DNA of 64,000 nt from Gammaproteobacteria bacterium 53_120_T64 (GTDB taxonomy: Bacteria; Pseudomonadota; Gammaproteobacteria; Pseudomonadales; Porticoccaceae), in NCBI GenBank assembly GCA_002162815.1, contig MAAT01000075.1, forward strand, positions 23,887-87,886. Reading direction: 5' to 3'. Numbering within the stretch: position 1 is the first letter of the stretch; each line of letters starts with the position of its first letter. The notes under the pieces are model-generated. The model saw only the letters and a list, made by a program, of their open reading frames with translations, did no database searches and was not told where the DNA came from. This document shows positions 26,527-34,923 of this stretch, piece after piece. A program made the position numbers and the translations under genes.

Positions 26527-27144
26527 CTAGTACGAATCAATCGCCTGAGCATGGACAATAAAACGCTGCGCTGAGTTCGGCTCGAAACTATCAAATGGCC
26601 AGCATGTAACCAGAACCAAGCTTCGCGTATTGTTATTGGCCTCTATCAAAGCATCTTCACTCACCACCTGCATACCGCTAACACGATAAACTGTGTGCTG
26701 CCTCTCCCAGTTTTGTAAAATTATGTTATCCCCCACCTGTAAATACTGCAAAAACCGAAAGTGGGTGTCTCTATGCCCAGAGATAATCACCACTCCCTTT
26801 GCTCCCGGTTGCGCACTGCCCGAGGTGTGCCCCGGAGCAAAAGCCAGAGCTTGACCACTATCGCCGGCCAGCACCGTTAGCGAAACACCTTGCGTGGGAA
26901 CGCGTAGACGAACAAGGGGCCAAGTATCCGCCCAAAACCACGGCTTACTGAGTTCAGTGTTTTCTAGGCTCTGCTGCCAAGCTCGAGCTATTAAATATTG
27001 GCCAAGTTCGGCCTTAACAAAAATATAAGCGCCCTTGATCCAGAAACTGATGGCGATGAGAACCAAGGCCATCGCAAGATGCTTTACGTAGCTACGGTAT
27101 CGATCCCGCACCTTCGCTTGCCCACTTTCTTTAACTATTAGCAT
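26527..27144 (-). CDS. Class GN sortase of the proteobacterial dedicated sortase system
   Basis: Sortases cleave a C-terminal sorting motif and transfer the target protein to an envelope nucleophile. This roughly 205-residue protein has an N-terminal membrane anchor (HLAMALVLIAISFWIKGAYIFV) and the full catalytic triad: His in ISGHRDTHF, Cys in LVLVTCWPF and Arg in SAQRFIVHA. It belongs to the small Gram-negative (GN) sortase group found mainly in marine Proteobacteria. The open frame runs back to a TTG overlapping the target gene by seven bases; I use the ATG five codons in. Coupling to the upstream target gene is likely either way, as no clear Shine-Dalgarno sequence precedes the ATG. It is last in its operon. 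Confidence 0.92.
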   Translation of the reverse strand: MLIVKESGQAKVRDRYRSYVKHLAMALVLIAISFWIKGAYIFVKAELGQYLIARAWQQSLENTELSKPWFWADTWPLVRLRVPTQGVSLTVLAGDSGQALAFAPGHTSGSAQPGAKGVVIISGHRDTHFRFLQYLQVGDNIILQNWERQHTVYRVSGMQVVSEDALIEANNNTRSLVLVTCWPFDSFEPNSAQRFIVHAQAIDSY

Positions 27145-27152
27145 AGGTGAAG

Positions 27153-29228
27153 TCAGCAACTTTGCGAGCGCTGCCTAGAGAGCCAAAAAAAACATACCGC
27201 CAGCAGTAACAAGCCGTTGCCAAGCCCGATAAAATAACTCAAACCCGTCGCTGTGCGTGCCAAGGAAAATCGCCGGCCCTTGGCGGCATTATTTTTAATG
27301 ATATGCTTTTCAAGCTCTTCGACTACGGGTCTGAGCGGCGTTTTGTCCACGGCCACCAGACTGGTAAATGGCGTCACTAGGTGGTGCTGCAAGGCAATAT
27401 CAAGCACCTCACTGCGCAGCGCGAGTCGGGTATCGACATCACTCTGCAAGGCCCTTTCATCCAACAGTGAGGCCAATTTTTTTCGCGCCCATGCGATGTG
27501 AATACCACTACCCTCTGCAGCAACGTCCAGCGCTACCCGCTGTTGCCACACATCGCCCTGTCGCCGGCCTCCCAAGATAATAGACTCTGGCAAGTTATCG
27601 GCTTTGATGGCCACGACAAGTGGCTCACTGGCATAGAGATCGGGTATAAACGCAGTGCTGATGTCAATATGATCAGCATTTATTTGCAATTCGATATCAC
27701 TCATCACCGGCACATCGATACGCTCAAACAACTCGGTTATTTTTCCCTCCACCTCACTGACTTTACCGATATTGACGAAACTCCCCCGCCCCATTTTTGC
27801 CGCCTTGCGCATAAAATAGCGGTTCGGAGCCGAACCAATGCCCACCGTAAACAATCGACTATTACCGAGCTGGCGGCTTATTGCCGACAATAATTCCGCC
27901 TCGTTGCTAATGGCGCCATCGGTGAGAAACAAAACCTGTCGCAAGCGCCCACTATTATCGTTATTAGCACAAGCACCACAAAGAGCGATGTCCAGGGCCT
28001 TACGCATTTCCGTGCCGCCACGGGCCTCAAGGTTCTGCACAAAACGTCGAGCCTTAGCGATATTGGTCGCGCTAGTCTGGCGTTCGGTGTCGAACAAGGA
28101 CCAGGCCTCGGAGTTAAATTCAATAATATTAAAACGGTCCCGGTCGTCCAGCCTGCCGATGGCCCATAGCAACGCACGCTTGGCTTGGCGTAGCGATTCA
28201 CCGCCCATCGAACCCGAAGTATCGATCACATACACGATGTCCCTGGGCTGGCGATACTGTTCAAGTTCAATCTGTGGCGGCATCACCTGTAGCAGGGCAT
28301 ATTCGTGACCAGAGAAGTCCTGGGTAAAAACATGAACCTGGGGCACGGCCAATTCACGTCCCTGCCATTCAATAACAAAATCTGCATTGGCGCGATGTGT
28401 TTGGGGATCAAGGCGCAATTGCCAATGACTGTCATCCAGACGATGTTTACTCACCGGGTGGTAGCGACTTTCAATCTCGTCGAGTTCAAAACCCGCCTGT
28501 AAATCCACCCAAATTTCCGTGGCATTATGAGTCTCATCCAGCAGCGCCGTCGCCAGCTGAGACGCGGTTCCTGCATCCGCGCCGGCGAGTCGGTTCTCCG
28601 GGGCATAGCGCGGGGTAATACTCATCGGGTAGTGCAAACTAAAGCGCGAACCCCGGCGCATCACTTGCTGTTGGTATTCCAGCACCACTGTCAGCTCTTC
28701 GCCCGGGGCCACATTGGCAATGTGAGTACGGAATATATTCGGCCGCTGTCGTTCGACGAGGGCGGCCTGTTGACCCGCCTGCCGGGCCTGTTGATAGATC
28801 TGTTGAGCCGTCTCGCGCTCCTGTATCTCGCCTTCGATAATGCGCTCGCCAATACGCATTTGCAGGTGGTCGACGGCGCTATCCGGGGGCAGCGGGAAGG
28901 TATAGACCGCTTCGGCCCAGGCATCGGAGGGATTACTAAAGGTCTGTGCCAGCCTCACCCGGGCAATCGGCCCAGTAATATGGATGTCCACCCGACTGCT
29001 TAGCTGCGGAGCCATAACTTCGGCCCCGCCATCACTAAAGTGTAGAGCCAGCACAGCACTACCCAGCAGGCCTATTTCATCGTCATCACCACCGACCTCG
29101 GCACTGGCACTGGCACTGGCACTGATACAAACGGAAAATAGCAGCAGCGCCAATAAAAAACATTGGTGTGTACTGACACGACGCTGTAAACGATGGCTTA
29201 TTCCGCTACAAGCCAAACCAGCGTTCAT
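27153..29228 (-). CDS. Marine proteobacterial sortase target protein (VIT-vWA)
   Basis: This large secreted protein of 691 residues is the dedicated substrate of the adjacent sortase. It has an N-terminal signal region (~20-43, ending in an SASASASA stretch) and a VIT domain (~70-195, FSNPSDAWAEAVYTFPLPP). A von Willebrand A domain (~325-500) has a perfect MIDAS start, VYVIDTSGSMGG. The C-terminal sorting signal consists of LARTATG, a hydrophobic span (LGNGLLLLAVCFFWL) and a basic tail (SRQRSQSC). The sorting motif departs from the usual LPxTxT form: Ala replaces Pro. Its start overlaps the upstream OmpA-like gene (ATGA). It probably mediates metal-dependent adhesion or envelope interactions; that is inference from the vWA fold. 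Confidence 0.93.
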   Translation of the reverse strand: MNAGLACSGISHRLQRRVSTHQCFLLALLLFSVCISASASASAEVGGDDDEIGLLGSAVLALHFSDGGAEVMAPQLSSRVDIHITGPIARVRLAQTFSNPSDAWAEAVYTFPLPPDSAVDHLQMRIGERIIEGEIQERETAQQIYQQARQAGQQAALVERQRPNIFRTHIANVAPGEELTVVLEYQQQVMRRGSRFSLHYPMSITPRYAPENRLAGADAGTASQLATALLDETHNATEIWVDLQAGFELDEIESRYHPVSKHRLDDSHWQLRLDPQTHRANADFVIEWQGRELAVPQVHVFTQDFSGHEYALLQVMPPQIELEQYRQPRDIVYVIDTSGSMGGESLRQAKRALLWAIGRLDDRDRFNIIEFNSEAWSLFDTERQTSATNIAKARRFVQNLEARGGTEMRKALDIALCGACANNDNSGRLRQVLFLTDGAISNEAELLSAISRQLGNSRLFTVGIGSAPNRYFMRKAAKMGRGSFVNIGKVSEVEGKITELFERIDVPVMSDIELQINADHIDISTAFIPDLYASEPLVVAIKADNLPESIILGGRRQGDVWQQRVALDVAAEGSGIHIAWARKKLASLLDERALQSDVDTRLALRSEVLDIALQHHLVTPFTSLVAVDKTPLRPVVEELEKHIIKNNAAKGRRFSLARTATGLSYFIGLGNGLLLLAVCFFWLSRQRSQSC
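29101..29124. repeat. Hexanucleotide repeat in the sortase-target signal region
   Basis: GCACTG occurs four times in tandem (AGTGCC on the coding strand), encoding Ser-Ala four times at the end of the signal peptide. Because the unit is six bases, copy-number change would lengthen or shorten the peptide by two residues without breaking the frame. Confidence 0.9.
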
Positions 29229-29875
29229 GGTCCCTCACCCTGAGAAAGCAAGACACCGTCTCCCACGCCAAGGCCCACCGCCACCCCCGGATGACCCTTC
29301 AAGACAACTTCAATACGGCGGTTGGCGATACGTCCATCCAAGGTCGTGTTATCGGCGATGGCCTGGCTTTCACCGTGCGCTTCAACCAACAGCAAACCCG
29401 CTTCCACCCCTAACTCTTCAAAGCGCTCGGCAACTAAATTGGCGCGACGAAGGGATAACAGCATATTGCTTAACGCCGAACCCTCGCTGTCGGTATGTCC
29501 GTGGACCTGTAGCTCGGCCACAGAATCCCACTGGCGCGATTGTTCGATGATACTCAGCACATAGTCATCCAGCTGCGCTGGAGCAAAGTCACCACTGCGG
29601 GCGACGGGAATAATAAAGCGCTTCTCATCCATCTTCAGCGCTGCTACCGCCTGTCGAACGGCTAAAACAGCCCCCTCCTCGACAGCCGTTTTAATAGCTA
29701 TGGGGACTCTCTCAACCTTGCTCGGAGCATCGGCATTCAATATCTGCGCGCCACGCTCTGTGGCTATTGGCACCGTTTGCTGACAGGCCTCGATGGACAA
29801 AATGCCAACCAGCAACAACACGGACAAGCTCGCTCCCCTCAACCTCCTCATTCCACCCAGCTCATTGTTGTTCAT
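29225..29875 (-). CDS. pdsO: Sortase-system OmpA-family lipoprotein PdsO
   Basis: This 216-residue protein has a hydrophobic signal ending in a lipobox-like GILSIEAC, so it is probably lipid-anchored. A C-terminal OmpA/MotB-type peptidoglycan-binding domain covers ~100-200, with VHGHTDSEGSALSNMLLSLRRA and DGRIANRRIEVVLKG. This is the layout of the OmpA-family protein of the proteobacterial dedicated sortase system, which usually sits beside the sortase and its target. It overlaps the target gene by four bases downstream and a small unknown ORF by 14 bases upstream, so the four genes are tightly coupled. It could anchor the sortase target assembly to peptidoglycan, by inference. The C terminus is Gly-rich (VAVGLGVGDGV). 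Confidence 0.9.
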   Translation of the reverse strand: MNNNELGGMRRLRGASLSVLLLVGILSIEACQQTVPIATERGAQILNADAPSKVERVPIAIKTAVEEGAVLAVRQAVAALKMDEKRFIIPVARSGDFAPAQLDDYVLSIIEQSRQWDSVAELQVHGHTDSEGSALSNMLLSLRRANLVAERFEELGVEAGLLLVEAHGESQAIADNTTLDGRIANRRIEVVLKGHPGVAVGLGVGDGVLLSQGEGP

Positions 29876-30056
29876 GGCGTTTATCCTCGTGCTGTAGATC
29901 CAGGGTTCTTTCGCTGGCTGCCAAGTCCTGCAATGGCTCTAGAGGCTGGCGATATAAATGCTGGCAGGGGTAGTCGCAGTGGTAGGGCACCAGTCGAGCC
30001 AATACCTGGGGCTGGCTATCGAGTAGATCATCGCTAAGCGCTACAAATTTTTTCAT
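29862..30056 (-). CDS. Small unknown protein, first gene of the sortase operon
   Basis: This 64-residue protein (MKKFVALSDDLLDSQPQVLA...) is not one I recognise. The case for it being real is contextual. AGGAG lies 10 bases before the ATG (7 before an in-frame GTG). Its stop overlaps the pdsO start (ATGAACAACAATGA), which is typical of translational coupling. It is acidic/Leu-rich at first, then has a C-D-Y-P-C pair (YHCDYPCQHLY), and ends in a charged tail (LQHEDKRHEQQ). It has no signal peptide or membrane segment, so it is probably cytoplasmic. The CxxxC pair could bind metal or form a disulfide. If expressed, it would be an extra component or regulator of the sortase system. Confidence 0.6.
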   Translation of the reverse strand: MKKFVALSDDLLDSQPQVLARLVPYHCDYPCQHLYRQPLEPLQDLAASERTLDLQHEDKRHEQQ

Positions 30057-30211
30057 CACATCAACACTCCTCATCGGTTTACACCTATTGAAGCTAAAAA
30101 GACTGCAGGATTAATGGTGAGAAAATGGAGATCTAATGGATTTATTACCGGCTAAACGGATCTCACGAAAACGAACAGGTATGCTGTGCTCACCCCCTAG
30201 AATGATGAGCA

Positions 30212-30919
30212 GTGCACTTGAGCTATCAGATCGCCATTGTCGAGGATGACCCCGACCAGCGACATAACTACGCCATGGCCCTTGAAAAGCAAGGCTATAC
30301 GGTCAGCGCTTATGCCGACAGGGGCAGTGCTCGCGAGGCAATGAGTTCGGCGATGCCCGACTTGGTCGTACTCGACATTATTCTCGGTCACGAAATCGAC
30401 GCCGGGTTTCAGTTGTGCCGGGAATTGCTCGCCATTGACCCCAGCCTACCGGTATTATTTTTAACGGAGCGGGTCGATGAGATCGATAAAATATCGGGCC
30501 TGCGCCTCGGTGCCTGGGACTATCAACCCAAACCCGTTAGTCTGGCGTTTTTGGTTGAGCGCATCGCCTCCCTGCTGCGTTTAAGAGCCCTGCGAGACGA
30601 GCCGATTCCCGCCACTCGCCCCGCCCAGGCAACCGGCCATTTATCGATAGACGCAGACGCCATGCAGGTTCACTGGCGCCAGCAATTACTGGAACTGACC
30701 ATTACCGAGTTCCGCCTGATCGCGGCACTGGTGCGCCGGCCGGGCTACCCAGTGGCCTACGAGGCGTTAATGCAGGCCACCATTCAGCAGTATGTCACCC
30801 GCAATACCATCAATACCCATATGCGCAATATTCGCCGCAAATTCTGCGCCCTCGATAGCGCCTTTGCCTGTATTGGCAATGAATATGGCCACGGCTACCG
30901 CTGGCTTAAAGAAAGCTAG
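30212..30919 (+). CDS. Sortase-system response regulator (OmpR/PhoB type)
   Basis: This 235-residue regulator has a receiver domain (~5-125): IAIVEDDPDQ, phosphoacceptor Asp in LVVLDIIL and Lys in YQPKPVS. A winged-helix DNA-binding domain follows (~145-232): LELTITEFRLIAALVRRPG, and NTINTHMRNIRRKF for the recognition helix. It corresponds to the dedicated sortase-system response regulator and is transcribed divergently from the sortase operon, which it presumably controls through the shared upstream region. An in-frame TGA six bases upstream forces a non-ATG start: GTG 30212 or TTG 30218. It lies 14 bases before the sensor kinase gene. Confidence 0.9.
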   Translation: MHLSYQIAIVEDDPDQRHNYAMALEKQGYTVSAYADRGSAREAMSSAMPDLVVLDIILGHEIDAGFQLCRELLAIDPSLPVLFLTERVDEIDKISGLRLGAWDYQPKPVSLAFLVERIASLLRLRALRDEPIPATRPAQATGHLSIDADAMQVHWRQQLLELTITEFRLIAALVRRPGYPVAYEALMQATIQQYVTRNTINTHMRNIRRKFCALDSAFACIGNEYGHGYRWLKES

Positions 30920-30933
30920 GCGGCGCTCAAAGA

Positions 30934-33081
30934 ATGAAAATTGGCTCGCGTATTATCGGCCCCCGGCTGGGCAGTAAATTACTGCTCGCCGGTTGCGTGT
31001 TGCTACTGATTCCCTGGCTCGGCTTTCAATCCCTGCGCGCCATGCAACAATTTTTAACCGAGGGTCAAGCGGCAGCGCAACTGCTCACCGCCAGTGGTAT
31101 CGCCGCGCTGCTGCACGGGCGCAGGGAGCTGTTTGCTGAGCAATTTGATGACCATGCCGCCAGCACTCAGCTCGCCACGCTGCCCCTCTACCCACTGCCC
31201 GGACGCATCCTCCTCGATGGCTTTGCCGAGGACTGGCAGGGCCTAGAGCAACGCAGTAAAGACTATGGTGGAGCACCCGGGCCACAGTTTTCGCTGCTGC
31301 TCGGGGAAAACAAACAGCGTCTTTACGGCCTGCTACAGGTCCGCGATACCTCACCCATTTATCGCCATCCCGCCTATTTAAGACTCGACCACAGCGACCA
31401 TGTGCGGATCTATTTCAAGGACACCAACAATCAACAGGGACGCTTGCTGATGACCTTTGAGGGCAGCGGTAAAGTCACCGTTTATGCCGTGGATAGTGAC
31501 TGGCGTATCGCGACACCGGGCAGCCCCGACTACCGCCTGCAGGGCTATGTCGATATCGATGCCAATGGCTACAGTATTGAATTTAGCCTGCCGTTGGCGA
31601 TGCTCGGTGAGCAGCGCCAACTGGGGCTGGCCGTGGCCGATGTCGACGACCCCCACCAGCGCACCGTGGCTCATATTAGCTCGACCTTCCCCGATATTCA
31701 TCGCGACCATTACAATCGAGTGTCAATGCGCTCCGTCGCCACAGAGGCCATTCTTCAAGGCTTACAACAGCAAGATGCACAAATCTGGGTTCTTGATCGC
31801 GCCCTCAATGTTCGCGCCAGCACCGGTGGCCTCGGTGCTCAAGTGGAAGACTATCTCAACACCGAGCAACAGCGCGCAAAGCCACTTTGGCAAAGCCTCA
31901 GCGATGCTGTTTTGGGCCAACTGATTGGTCTCACCAGCCAGCCCTTGGAAGACTTTGACCCCCTGCAAACCCTCCGTCGCGACGATGCGCTATTACATGC
32001 GGCCATGACCGGCCTTGGCGGTACGCAGCAGCGCCCCTCGCTCGATGGCCGCCATCAAATTATTGCCGCCGCTCAGCCCATTCGCGACGGCGCCAGCATT
32101 ATAGGTGTGGTGCTCATTGAACAAAGCACCGGTACAATTTTGAGCCTGCAGCGTCACTCCCTACAACATATCGCCCTGCTATCGTTACTGAGTTTAAGTG
32201 CTATCGTCATCGTCTTATTGTTGTTCTCCGCTCGCCTCACCTGGCGCATTACACGACTCGGCCGCGATACCGACAGGGCCAGCGATGAATGGGGGCGCAT
32301 GCAGCACAGGCCCAACATCCGAGGCACCCGAGCGGCTGACGAAATTGGCGATCTGAGCCGTAACATCGAACAGCTACTGGCCCGCTTAAATCGCTATCAG
32401 CAATTCCTCAGCACCATCCCTCGCACCCTGCGCCATGAAATCAACAACCCCCTCAATACCGCAGCCACCTCACTCGAGCACCTGCAAGCACAGGGCGGCG
32501 ACAGGGTTTATGTCGAGAGTGCACAGCGCGGTTTACAACGTATTAGTGCCATCGTCGACAATCTGGCCGAGGCCGCCAGTCTTGAAGATGCGCTGCATAG
32601 CGATGAGATATCAGTCCTCAGCATAAGCGCCCTGCTCAGCGTCTATATCAAGCATCTGCGCGAGCGCTGCCGACATGACATCGCGCTGAGCCTACCCGAA
32701 AATGATATTTGGATAGAGGGCTCGGACATCCATATAGAACAATTACTCGACAAGCTACTCGACAACGCCTGCGACTTCGCCACGCCCGGCACGAGCATAG
32801 CCGTAGGCCTCAACTGCACAAAAACCCATTGTTTGATTCGCATTAAAAATTATGGGCCAACGATCAACGAAGCAGAATTGGCGGTGCTGTTCCAACTTTT
32901 TCACAGCCGCCGAGATCCAGAGCACAGCAATAGCACTGAGCAGCATATTGGCCTGGGGCTCTATATCGCACGACTGATTTGCGAGCGTCATGGCGGTGAT
33001 TTATCCGTGGTAAACCTACCAAGCGCCGATGGCGTAGAGTTTACCGCCACTCTGGCCTTGACCACTATTGATCAGGAGTAA
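30934..33081 (+). CDS. Sortase-system sensor histidine kinase with a CBM9-like sensor
   Basis: This 715-residue membrane kinase has a first membrane segment at ~14-30 (LLLAGCVLLLIPWLGF). A large periplasmic region (~31-405) contains a CBM9/DOMON-like beta-sandwich (RILLDGFAEDWQGL, YLRLDHSDHVRIYF, YSIEFSLPLAMLG). A second membrane segment covers ~408-430, with HAMP up to ~485. The H-box is TLRHEINNPLNTAATS, and the ATPase domain shows LLDKLLDNACDFA and HIGLGLYIARL. It matches the kinase of the proteobacterial dedicated sortase system. The CBM9-like fold suggests it senses a carbohydrate or surface glycan, which would give a trigger for sorting. That ligand idea is inference. It pairs with the regulator just upstream. 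Confidence 0.92.
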   Translation: MKIGSRIIGPRLGSKLLLAGCVLLLIPWLGFQSLRAMQQFLTEGQAAAQLLTASGIAALLHGRRELFAEQFDDHAASTQLATLPLYPLPGRILLDGFAEDWQGLEQRSKDYGGAPGPQFSLLLGENKQRLYGLLQVRDTSPIYRHPAYLRLDHSDHVRIYFKDTNNQQGRLLMTFEGSGKVTVYAVDSDWRIATPGSPDYRLQGYVDIDANGYSIEFSLPLAMLGEQRQLGLAVADVDDPHQRTVAHISSTFPDIHRDHYNRVSMRSVATEAILQGLQQQDAQIWVLDRALNVRASTGGLGAQVEDYLNTEQQRAKPLWQSLSDAVLGQLIGLTSQPLEDFDPLQTLRRDDALLHAAMTGLGGTQQRPSLDGRHQIIAAAQPIRDGASIIGVVLIEQSTGTILSLQRHSLQHIALLSLLSLSAIVIVLLLFSARLTWRITRLGRDTDRASDEWGRMQHRPNIRGTRAADEIGDLSRNIEQLLARLNRYQQFLSTIPRTLRHEINNPLNTAATSLEHLQAQGGDRVYVESAQRGLQRISAIVDNLAEAASLEDALHSDEISVLSISALLSVYIKHLRERCRHDIALSLPENDIWIEGSDIHIEQLLDKLLDNACDFATPGTSIAVGLNCTKTHCLIRIKNYGPTINEAELAVLFQLFHSRRDPEHSNSTEQHIGLGLYIARLICERHGGDLSVVNLPSADGVEFTATLALTTIDQE

Positions 33082-33202
33082 GTCCTTGTCCCCACTATCG
33101 TCTATAATCGTCGCCGCTATCAGCAAGCGTCCAACACCCTGCTAGCCCGACAGATTCAACCTACAGACTCAACCTTGAAGCCATAGTGGCCCCGGTGCAA
33201 AA

Positions 33203-33802
33203 ATGATTTTACTGAACGCCTCTCATTTCGTCGGCAAGGGATTGCACCGCGAGTGTTATATCCACCCCGATAACGATCAACTCTGCGTCAAGGTCGTCGT
33301 CGCCGGGGATTTATCGGAGAGTAAGCGCGAACAAAGCTACTATAAACGGCTGCAAAAAAGGGGCATTAGCTGGGACATACTGCCTCGTTTCCACGGCCAA
33401 ATAGAAACCAATATGGGCGCGGGCGCCGTCTTTGACCTGATCAGAGATGTCGATGGCGAGGTCTCAAAAACGCTGGAGTATTATCTTTCCTGTGAGCACT
33501 TAGAGAGCACAGAAAACCCTGGCATAAGCCAGGCTATAAGTATTTTCAAACAAGCGCTTTATCGACAGTCGATTATCACCATGACCCTGTCGCCAAAAAA
33601 TATTATGTATAAAAAAACCGGCCCCCACGAGGGCCGTCTGATTCTTATTGATAATATTGGCAATTCAGACTTTATTCCTATTTGCAGTTATATTGATTCT
33701 TTGGCAAAAAAGAAAATCACTCGAAAGCTGCTGCGCTTTGAGAAAACCGTATTAAAAATGTGCGCTCACAATAAAGCACTACTTATTGAGCTGGGCACCT
33801 GA
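33203..33802 (+). CDS. yrbL: YrbL-family kinase-like protein
   Basis: The 199-residue product matches the PhoP-regulated YrbL family, a small protein-kinase-like fold of unknown activity. Features are GKGLHRECYIHPDNDQLCVK at the start (a glycine-rich loop plus the ATP-site Lys), LPRFHGQIETNMGAGAVFD and TMTLSPKNIMYKK. That last element resembles the kinase catalytic-loop N, followed by LILIDNIGNSDFIP in place of the DFG region. The E. coli homologue responds to Mg2+/PhoPQ. No two-component pair for that is adjacent; the nearest is the sortase-system kinase 120 bases upstream. I see no shared operon signal. It stands beside the decayed metal-efflux genes. Confidence 0.85.
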   Translation: MILLNASHFVGKGLHRECYIHPDNDQLCVKVVVAGDLSESKREQSYYKRLQKRGISWDILPRFHGQIETNMGAGAVFDLIRDVDGEVSKTLEYYLSCEHLESTENPGISQAISIFKQALYRQSIITMTLSPKNIMYKKTGPHEGRLILIDNIGNSDFIPICSYIDSLAKKKITRKLLRFEKTVLKMCAHNKALLIELGT

Positions 33803-33834
33803 CAAGCCCGTATCAATCAATAGACACTTCGGCC

Positions 33835-34083
33835 ATGTTGCGAACCCCGCTCACACATTTGTTAATCTTCGCCCTGCTGTTCATTAGCAGCGAAGGCGCC
33901 ATGGATTCTGTCGACTCAGAACACCCTCATGGTGTTGCCAGCACTACTGCCACGGCCACACCAGTAGTATTACGGCCCCTATCAGTACTGTCAGCAGCCA
34001 TCCCGGCCACGCTTTATTTTCTTGCTTTCAGCCCCAGTTCGCCAGCCTGGCTTTGGCACCGCCCATTCGCCCTCCCTGTCTGA
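33835..34083 (+). CDS. Small secreted protein upstream of the czc remnant
   Basis: This is an 82-residue protein with a signal peptide (MLRTPLTHLLIFALLFISSEGA), a short polar stretch with a His pair (SEHPHG), a hydrophobic segment (LSVLSAAIPATLYFLAF) and a Pro/Trp-rich tail. I do not recognise a family. Small periplasmic or membrane proteins of this size often precede czcCBA operons, and here the remains of czcC start 100 bases downstream, so it may be the surviving first gene of that operon. No clear ribosome-binding site precedes the ATG. It may no longer be functional, given the state of its neighbours. Confidence 0.5.
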   Translation: MLRTPLTHLLIFALLFISSEGAMDSVDSEHPHGVASTTATATPVVLRPLSVLSAAIPATLYFLAFSPSSPAWLWHRPFALPV

Positions 34084-34182
34084 CCCGCGTTCTTTAAATT
34101 TAAGCACTGTTACAGTGTCTTTCGCTGGCGCTCTTTTTAGCGCACTGGCGAAGCTAGTTTTATTTAATTAGGAATTAAAACC

Positions 34183-34913
34183 ATGGGCACACGTCTTACG
34201 GTTTCAGCCTTACTGCTTGTCTGCTTGCAAATGACCCGTCTCTCCAGTTACGCCGCGACATCAAGGCCGCTCGTGCTACCTTAAATACCCGCGAAAAATT
34301 TGAGACCGCAGCGGCACAAGCGCTCTACAATCCTGAGTTTGAGGGGGAAAACACTGAGGTCAACACTTTCACTGTAGGCATCAGCCAAACCCTCGACTGC
34401 TCTGCTAAGCGCTCAGCCCGCACCACTGTTTCGACAGTAGAGCGATTACCCATAGAGCCTCAGTACCACCTAGCACGCCAAGAACTGAGCATTGGCGCGC
34501 TCAACGCACTCGCCATCTATCAACGCGGTATTGAACGCAAGGCCTTAGGCCTGGAGCGTGTGGCTTTAATGGCTAAATTTTCGGTGTTATCGACACAAGG
34601 TTTTGCCAGCGGGGACATTGCCCGCGTTGAATTAAACCTCGCCACCCTGCTCGCAGCCGAAGCGAACATCGCCCACGCCAATGCTGGGCTCATTGCCGTC
34701 CGGCAAACACTGAATAGGTTTTTGGCAAATGCAGACGGTACACCCTTGCCACAGCTAAACAGCCAACCACCCAGGCTAGCAACACGTCCCATGCCCCAGC
34801 CTCTGTAATTGGCTCTGCCCGATGTACAAATGGCCCAACGCCGTGTCGATGCTGCCAGTGCCCGGGTAAATTTACGCAAGCGCGAACAGGTCGCGATCCC
34901 AGCCGTGGCCTGA
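34183..34913 (+). pseudogene. czcC: CzcC/CusC-type outer membrane efflux protein, degraded
   Basis: Remains of a TolC-family outer membrane channel of heavy-metal RND pumps. An ATG with a good ribosome-binding site (TTAGGA) opens a signal peptide (MGTRLTVSALLLVCLQM) that runs into a stop. The mature part continues in another frame from 34227: NDPSLQLRRDIKAARATLN, then FTVGISQTLDCSAKRSARTT, then FASGDIARVELNLATLLAAEA. That is the CzcC repeat unit with its typical GISQTL..KRSAR motif. A TAA at 34806 and a TGA at 34911 interrupt it further, and only about half of a normal 400-residue protein is left. At least one frameshift, two stops and a C-terminal loss make it non-functional. Confidence 0.88.
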
Positions 34914-34923
34914 GCGCCGGTGT

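Noticed and set aside
27153..29228. Reading the VIT-vWA protein as an inter-alpha-trypsin-inhibitor-like toxin or a generic vWA protein
   Set aside because: The C-terminal sorting signal and the adjacent sortase and pdsO genes make the dedicated sortase target a better explanation.
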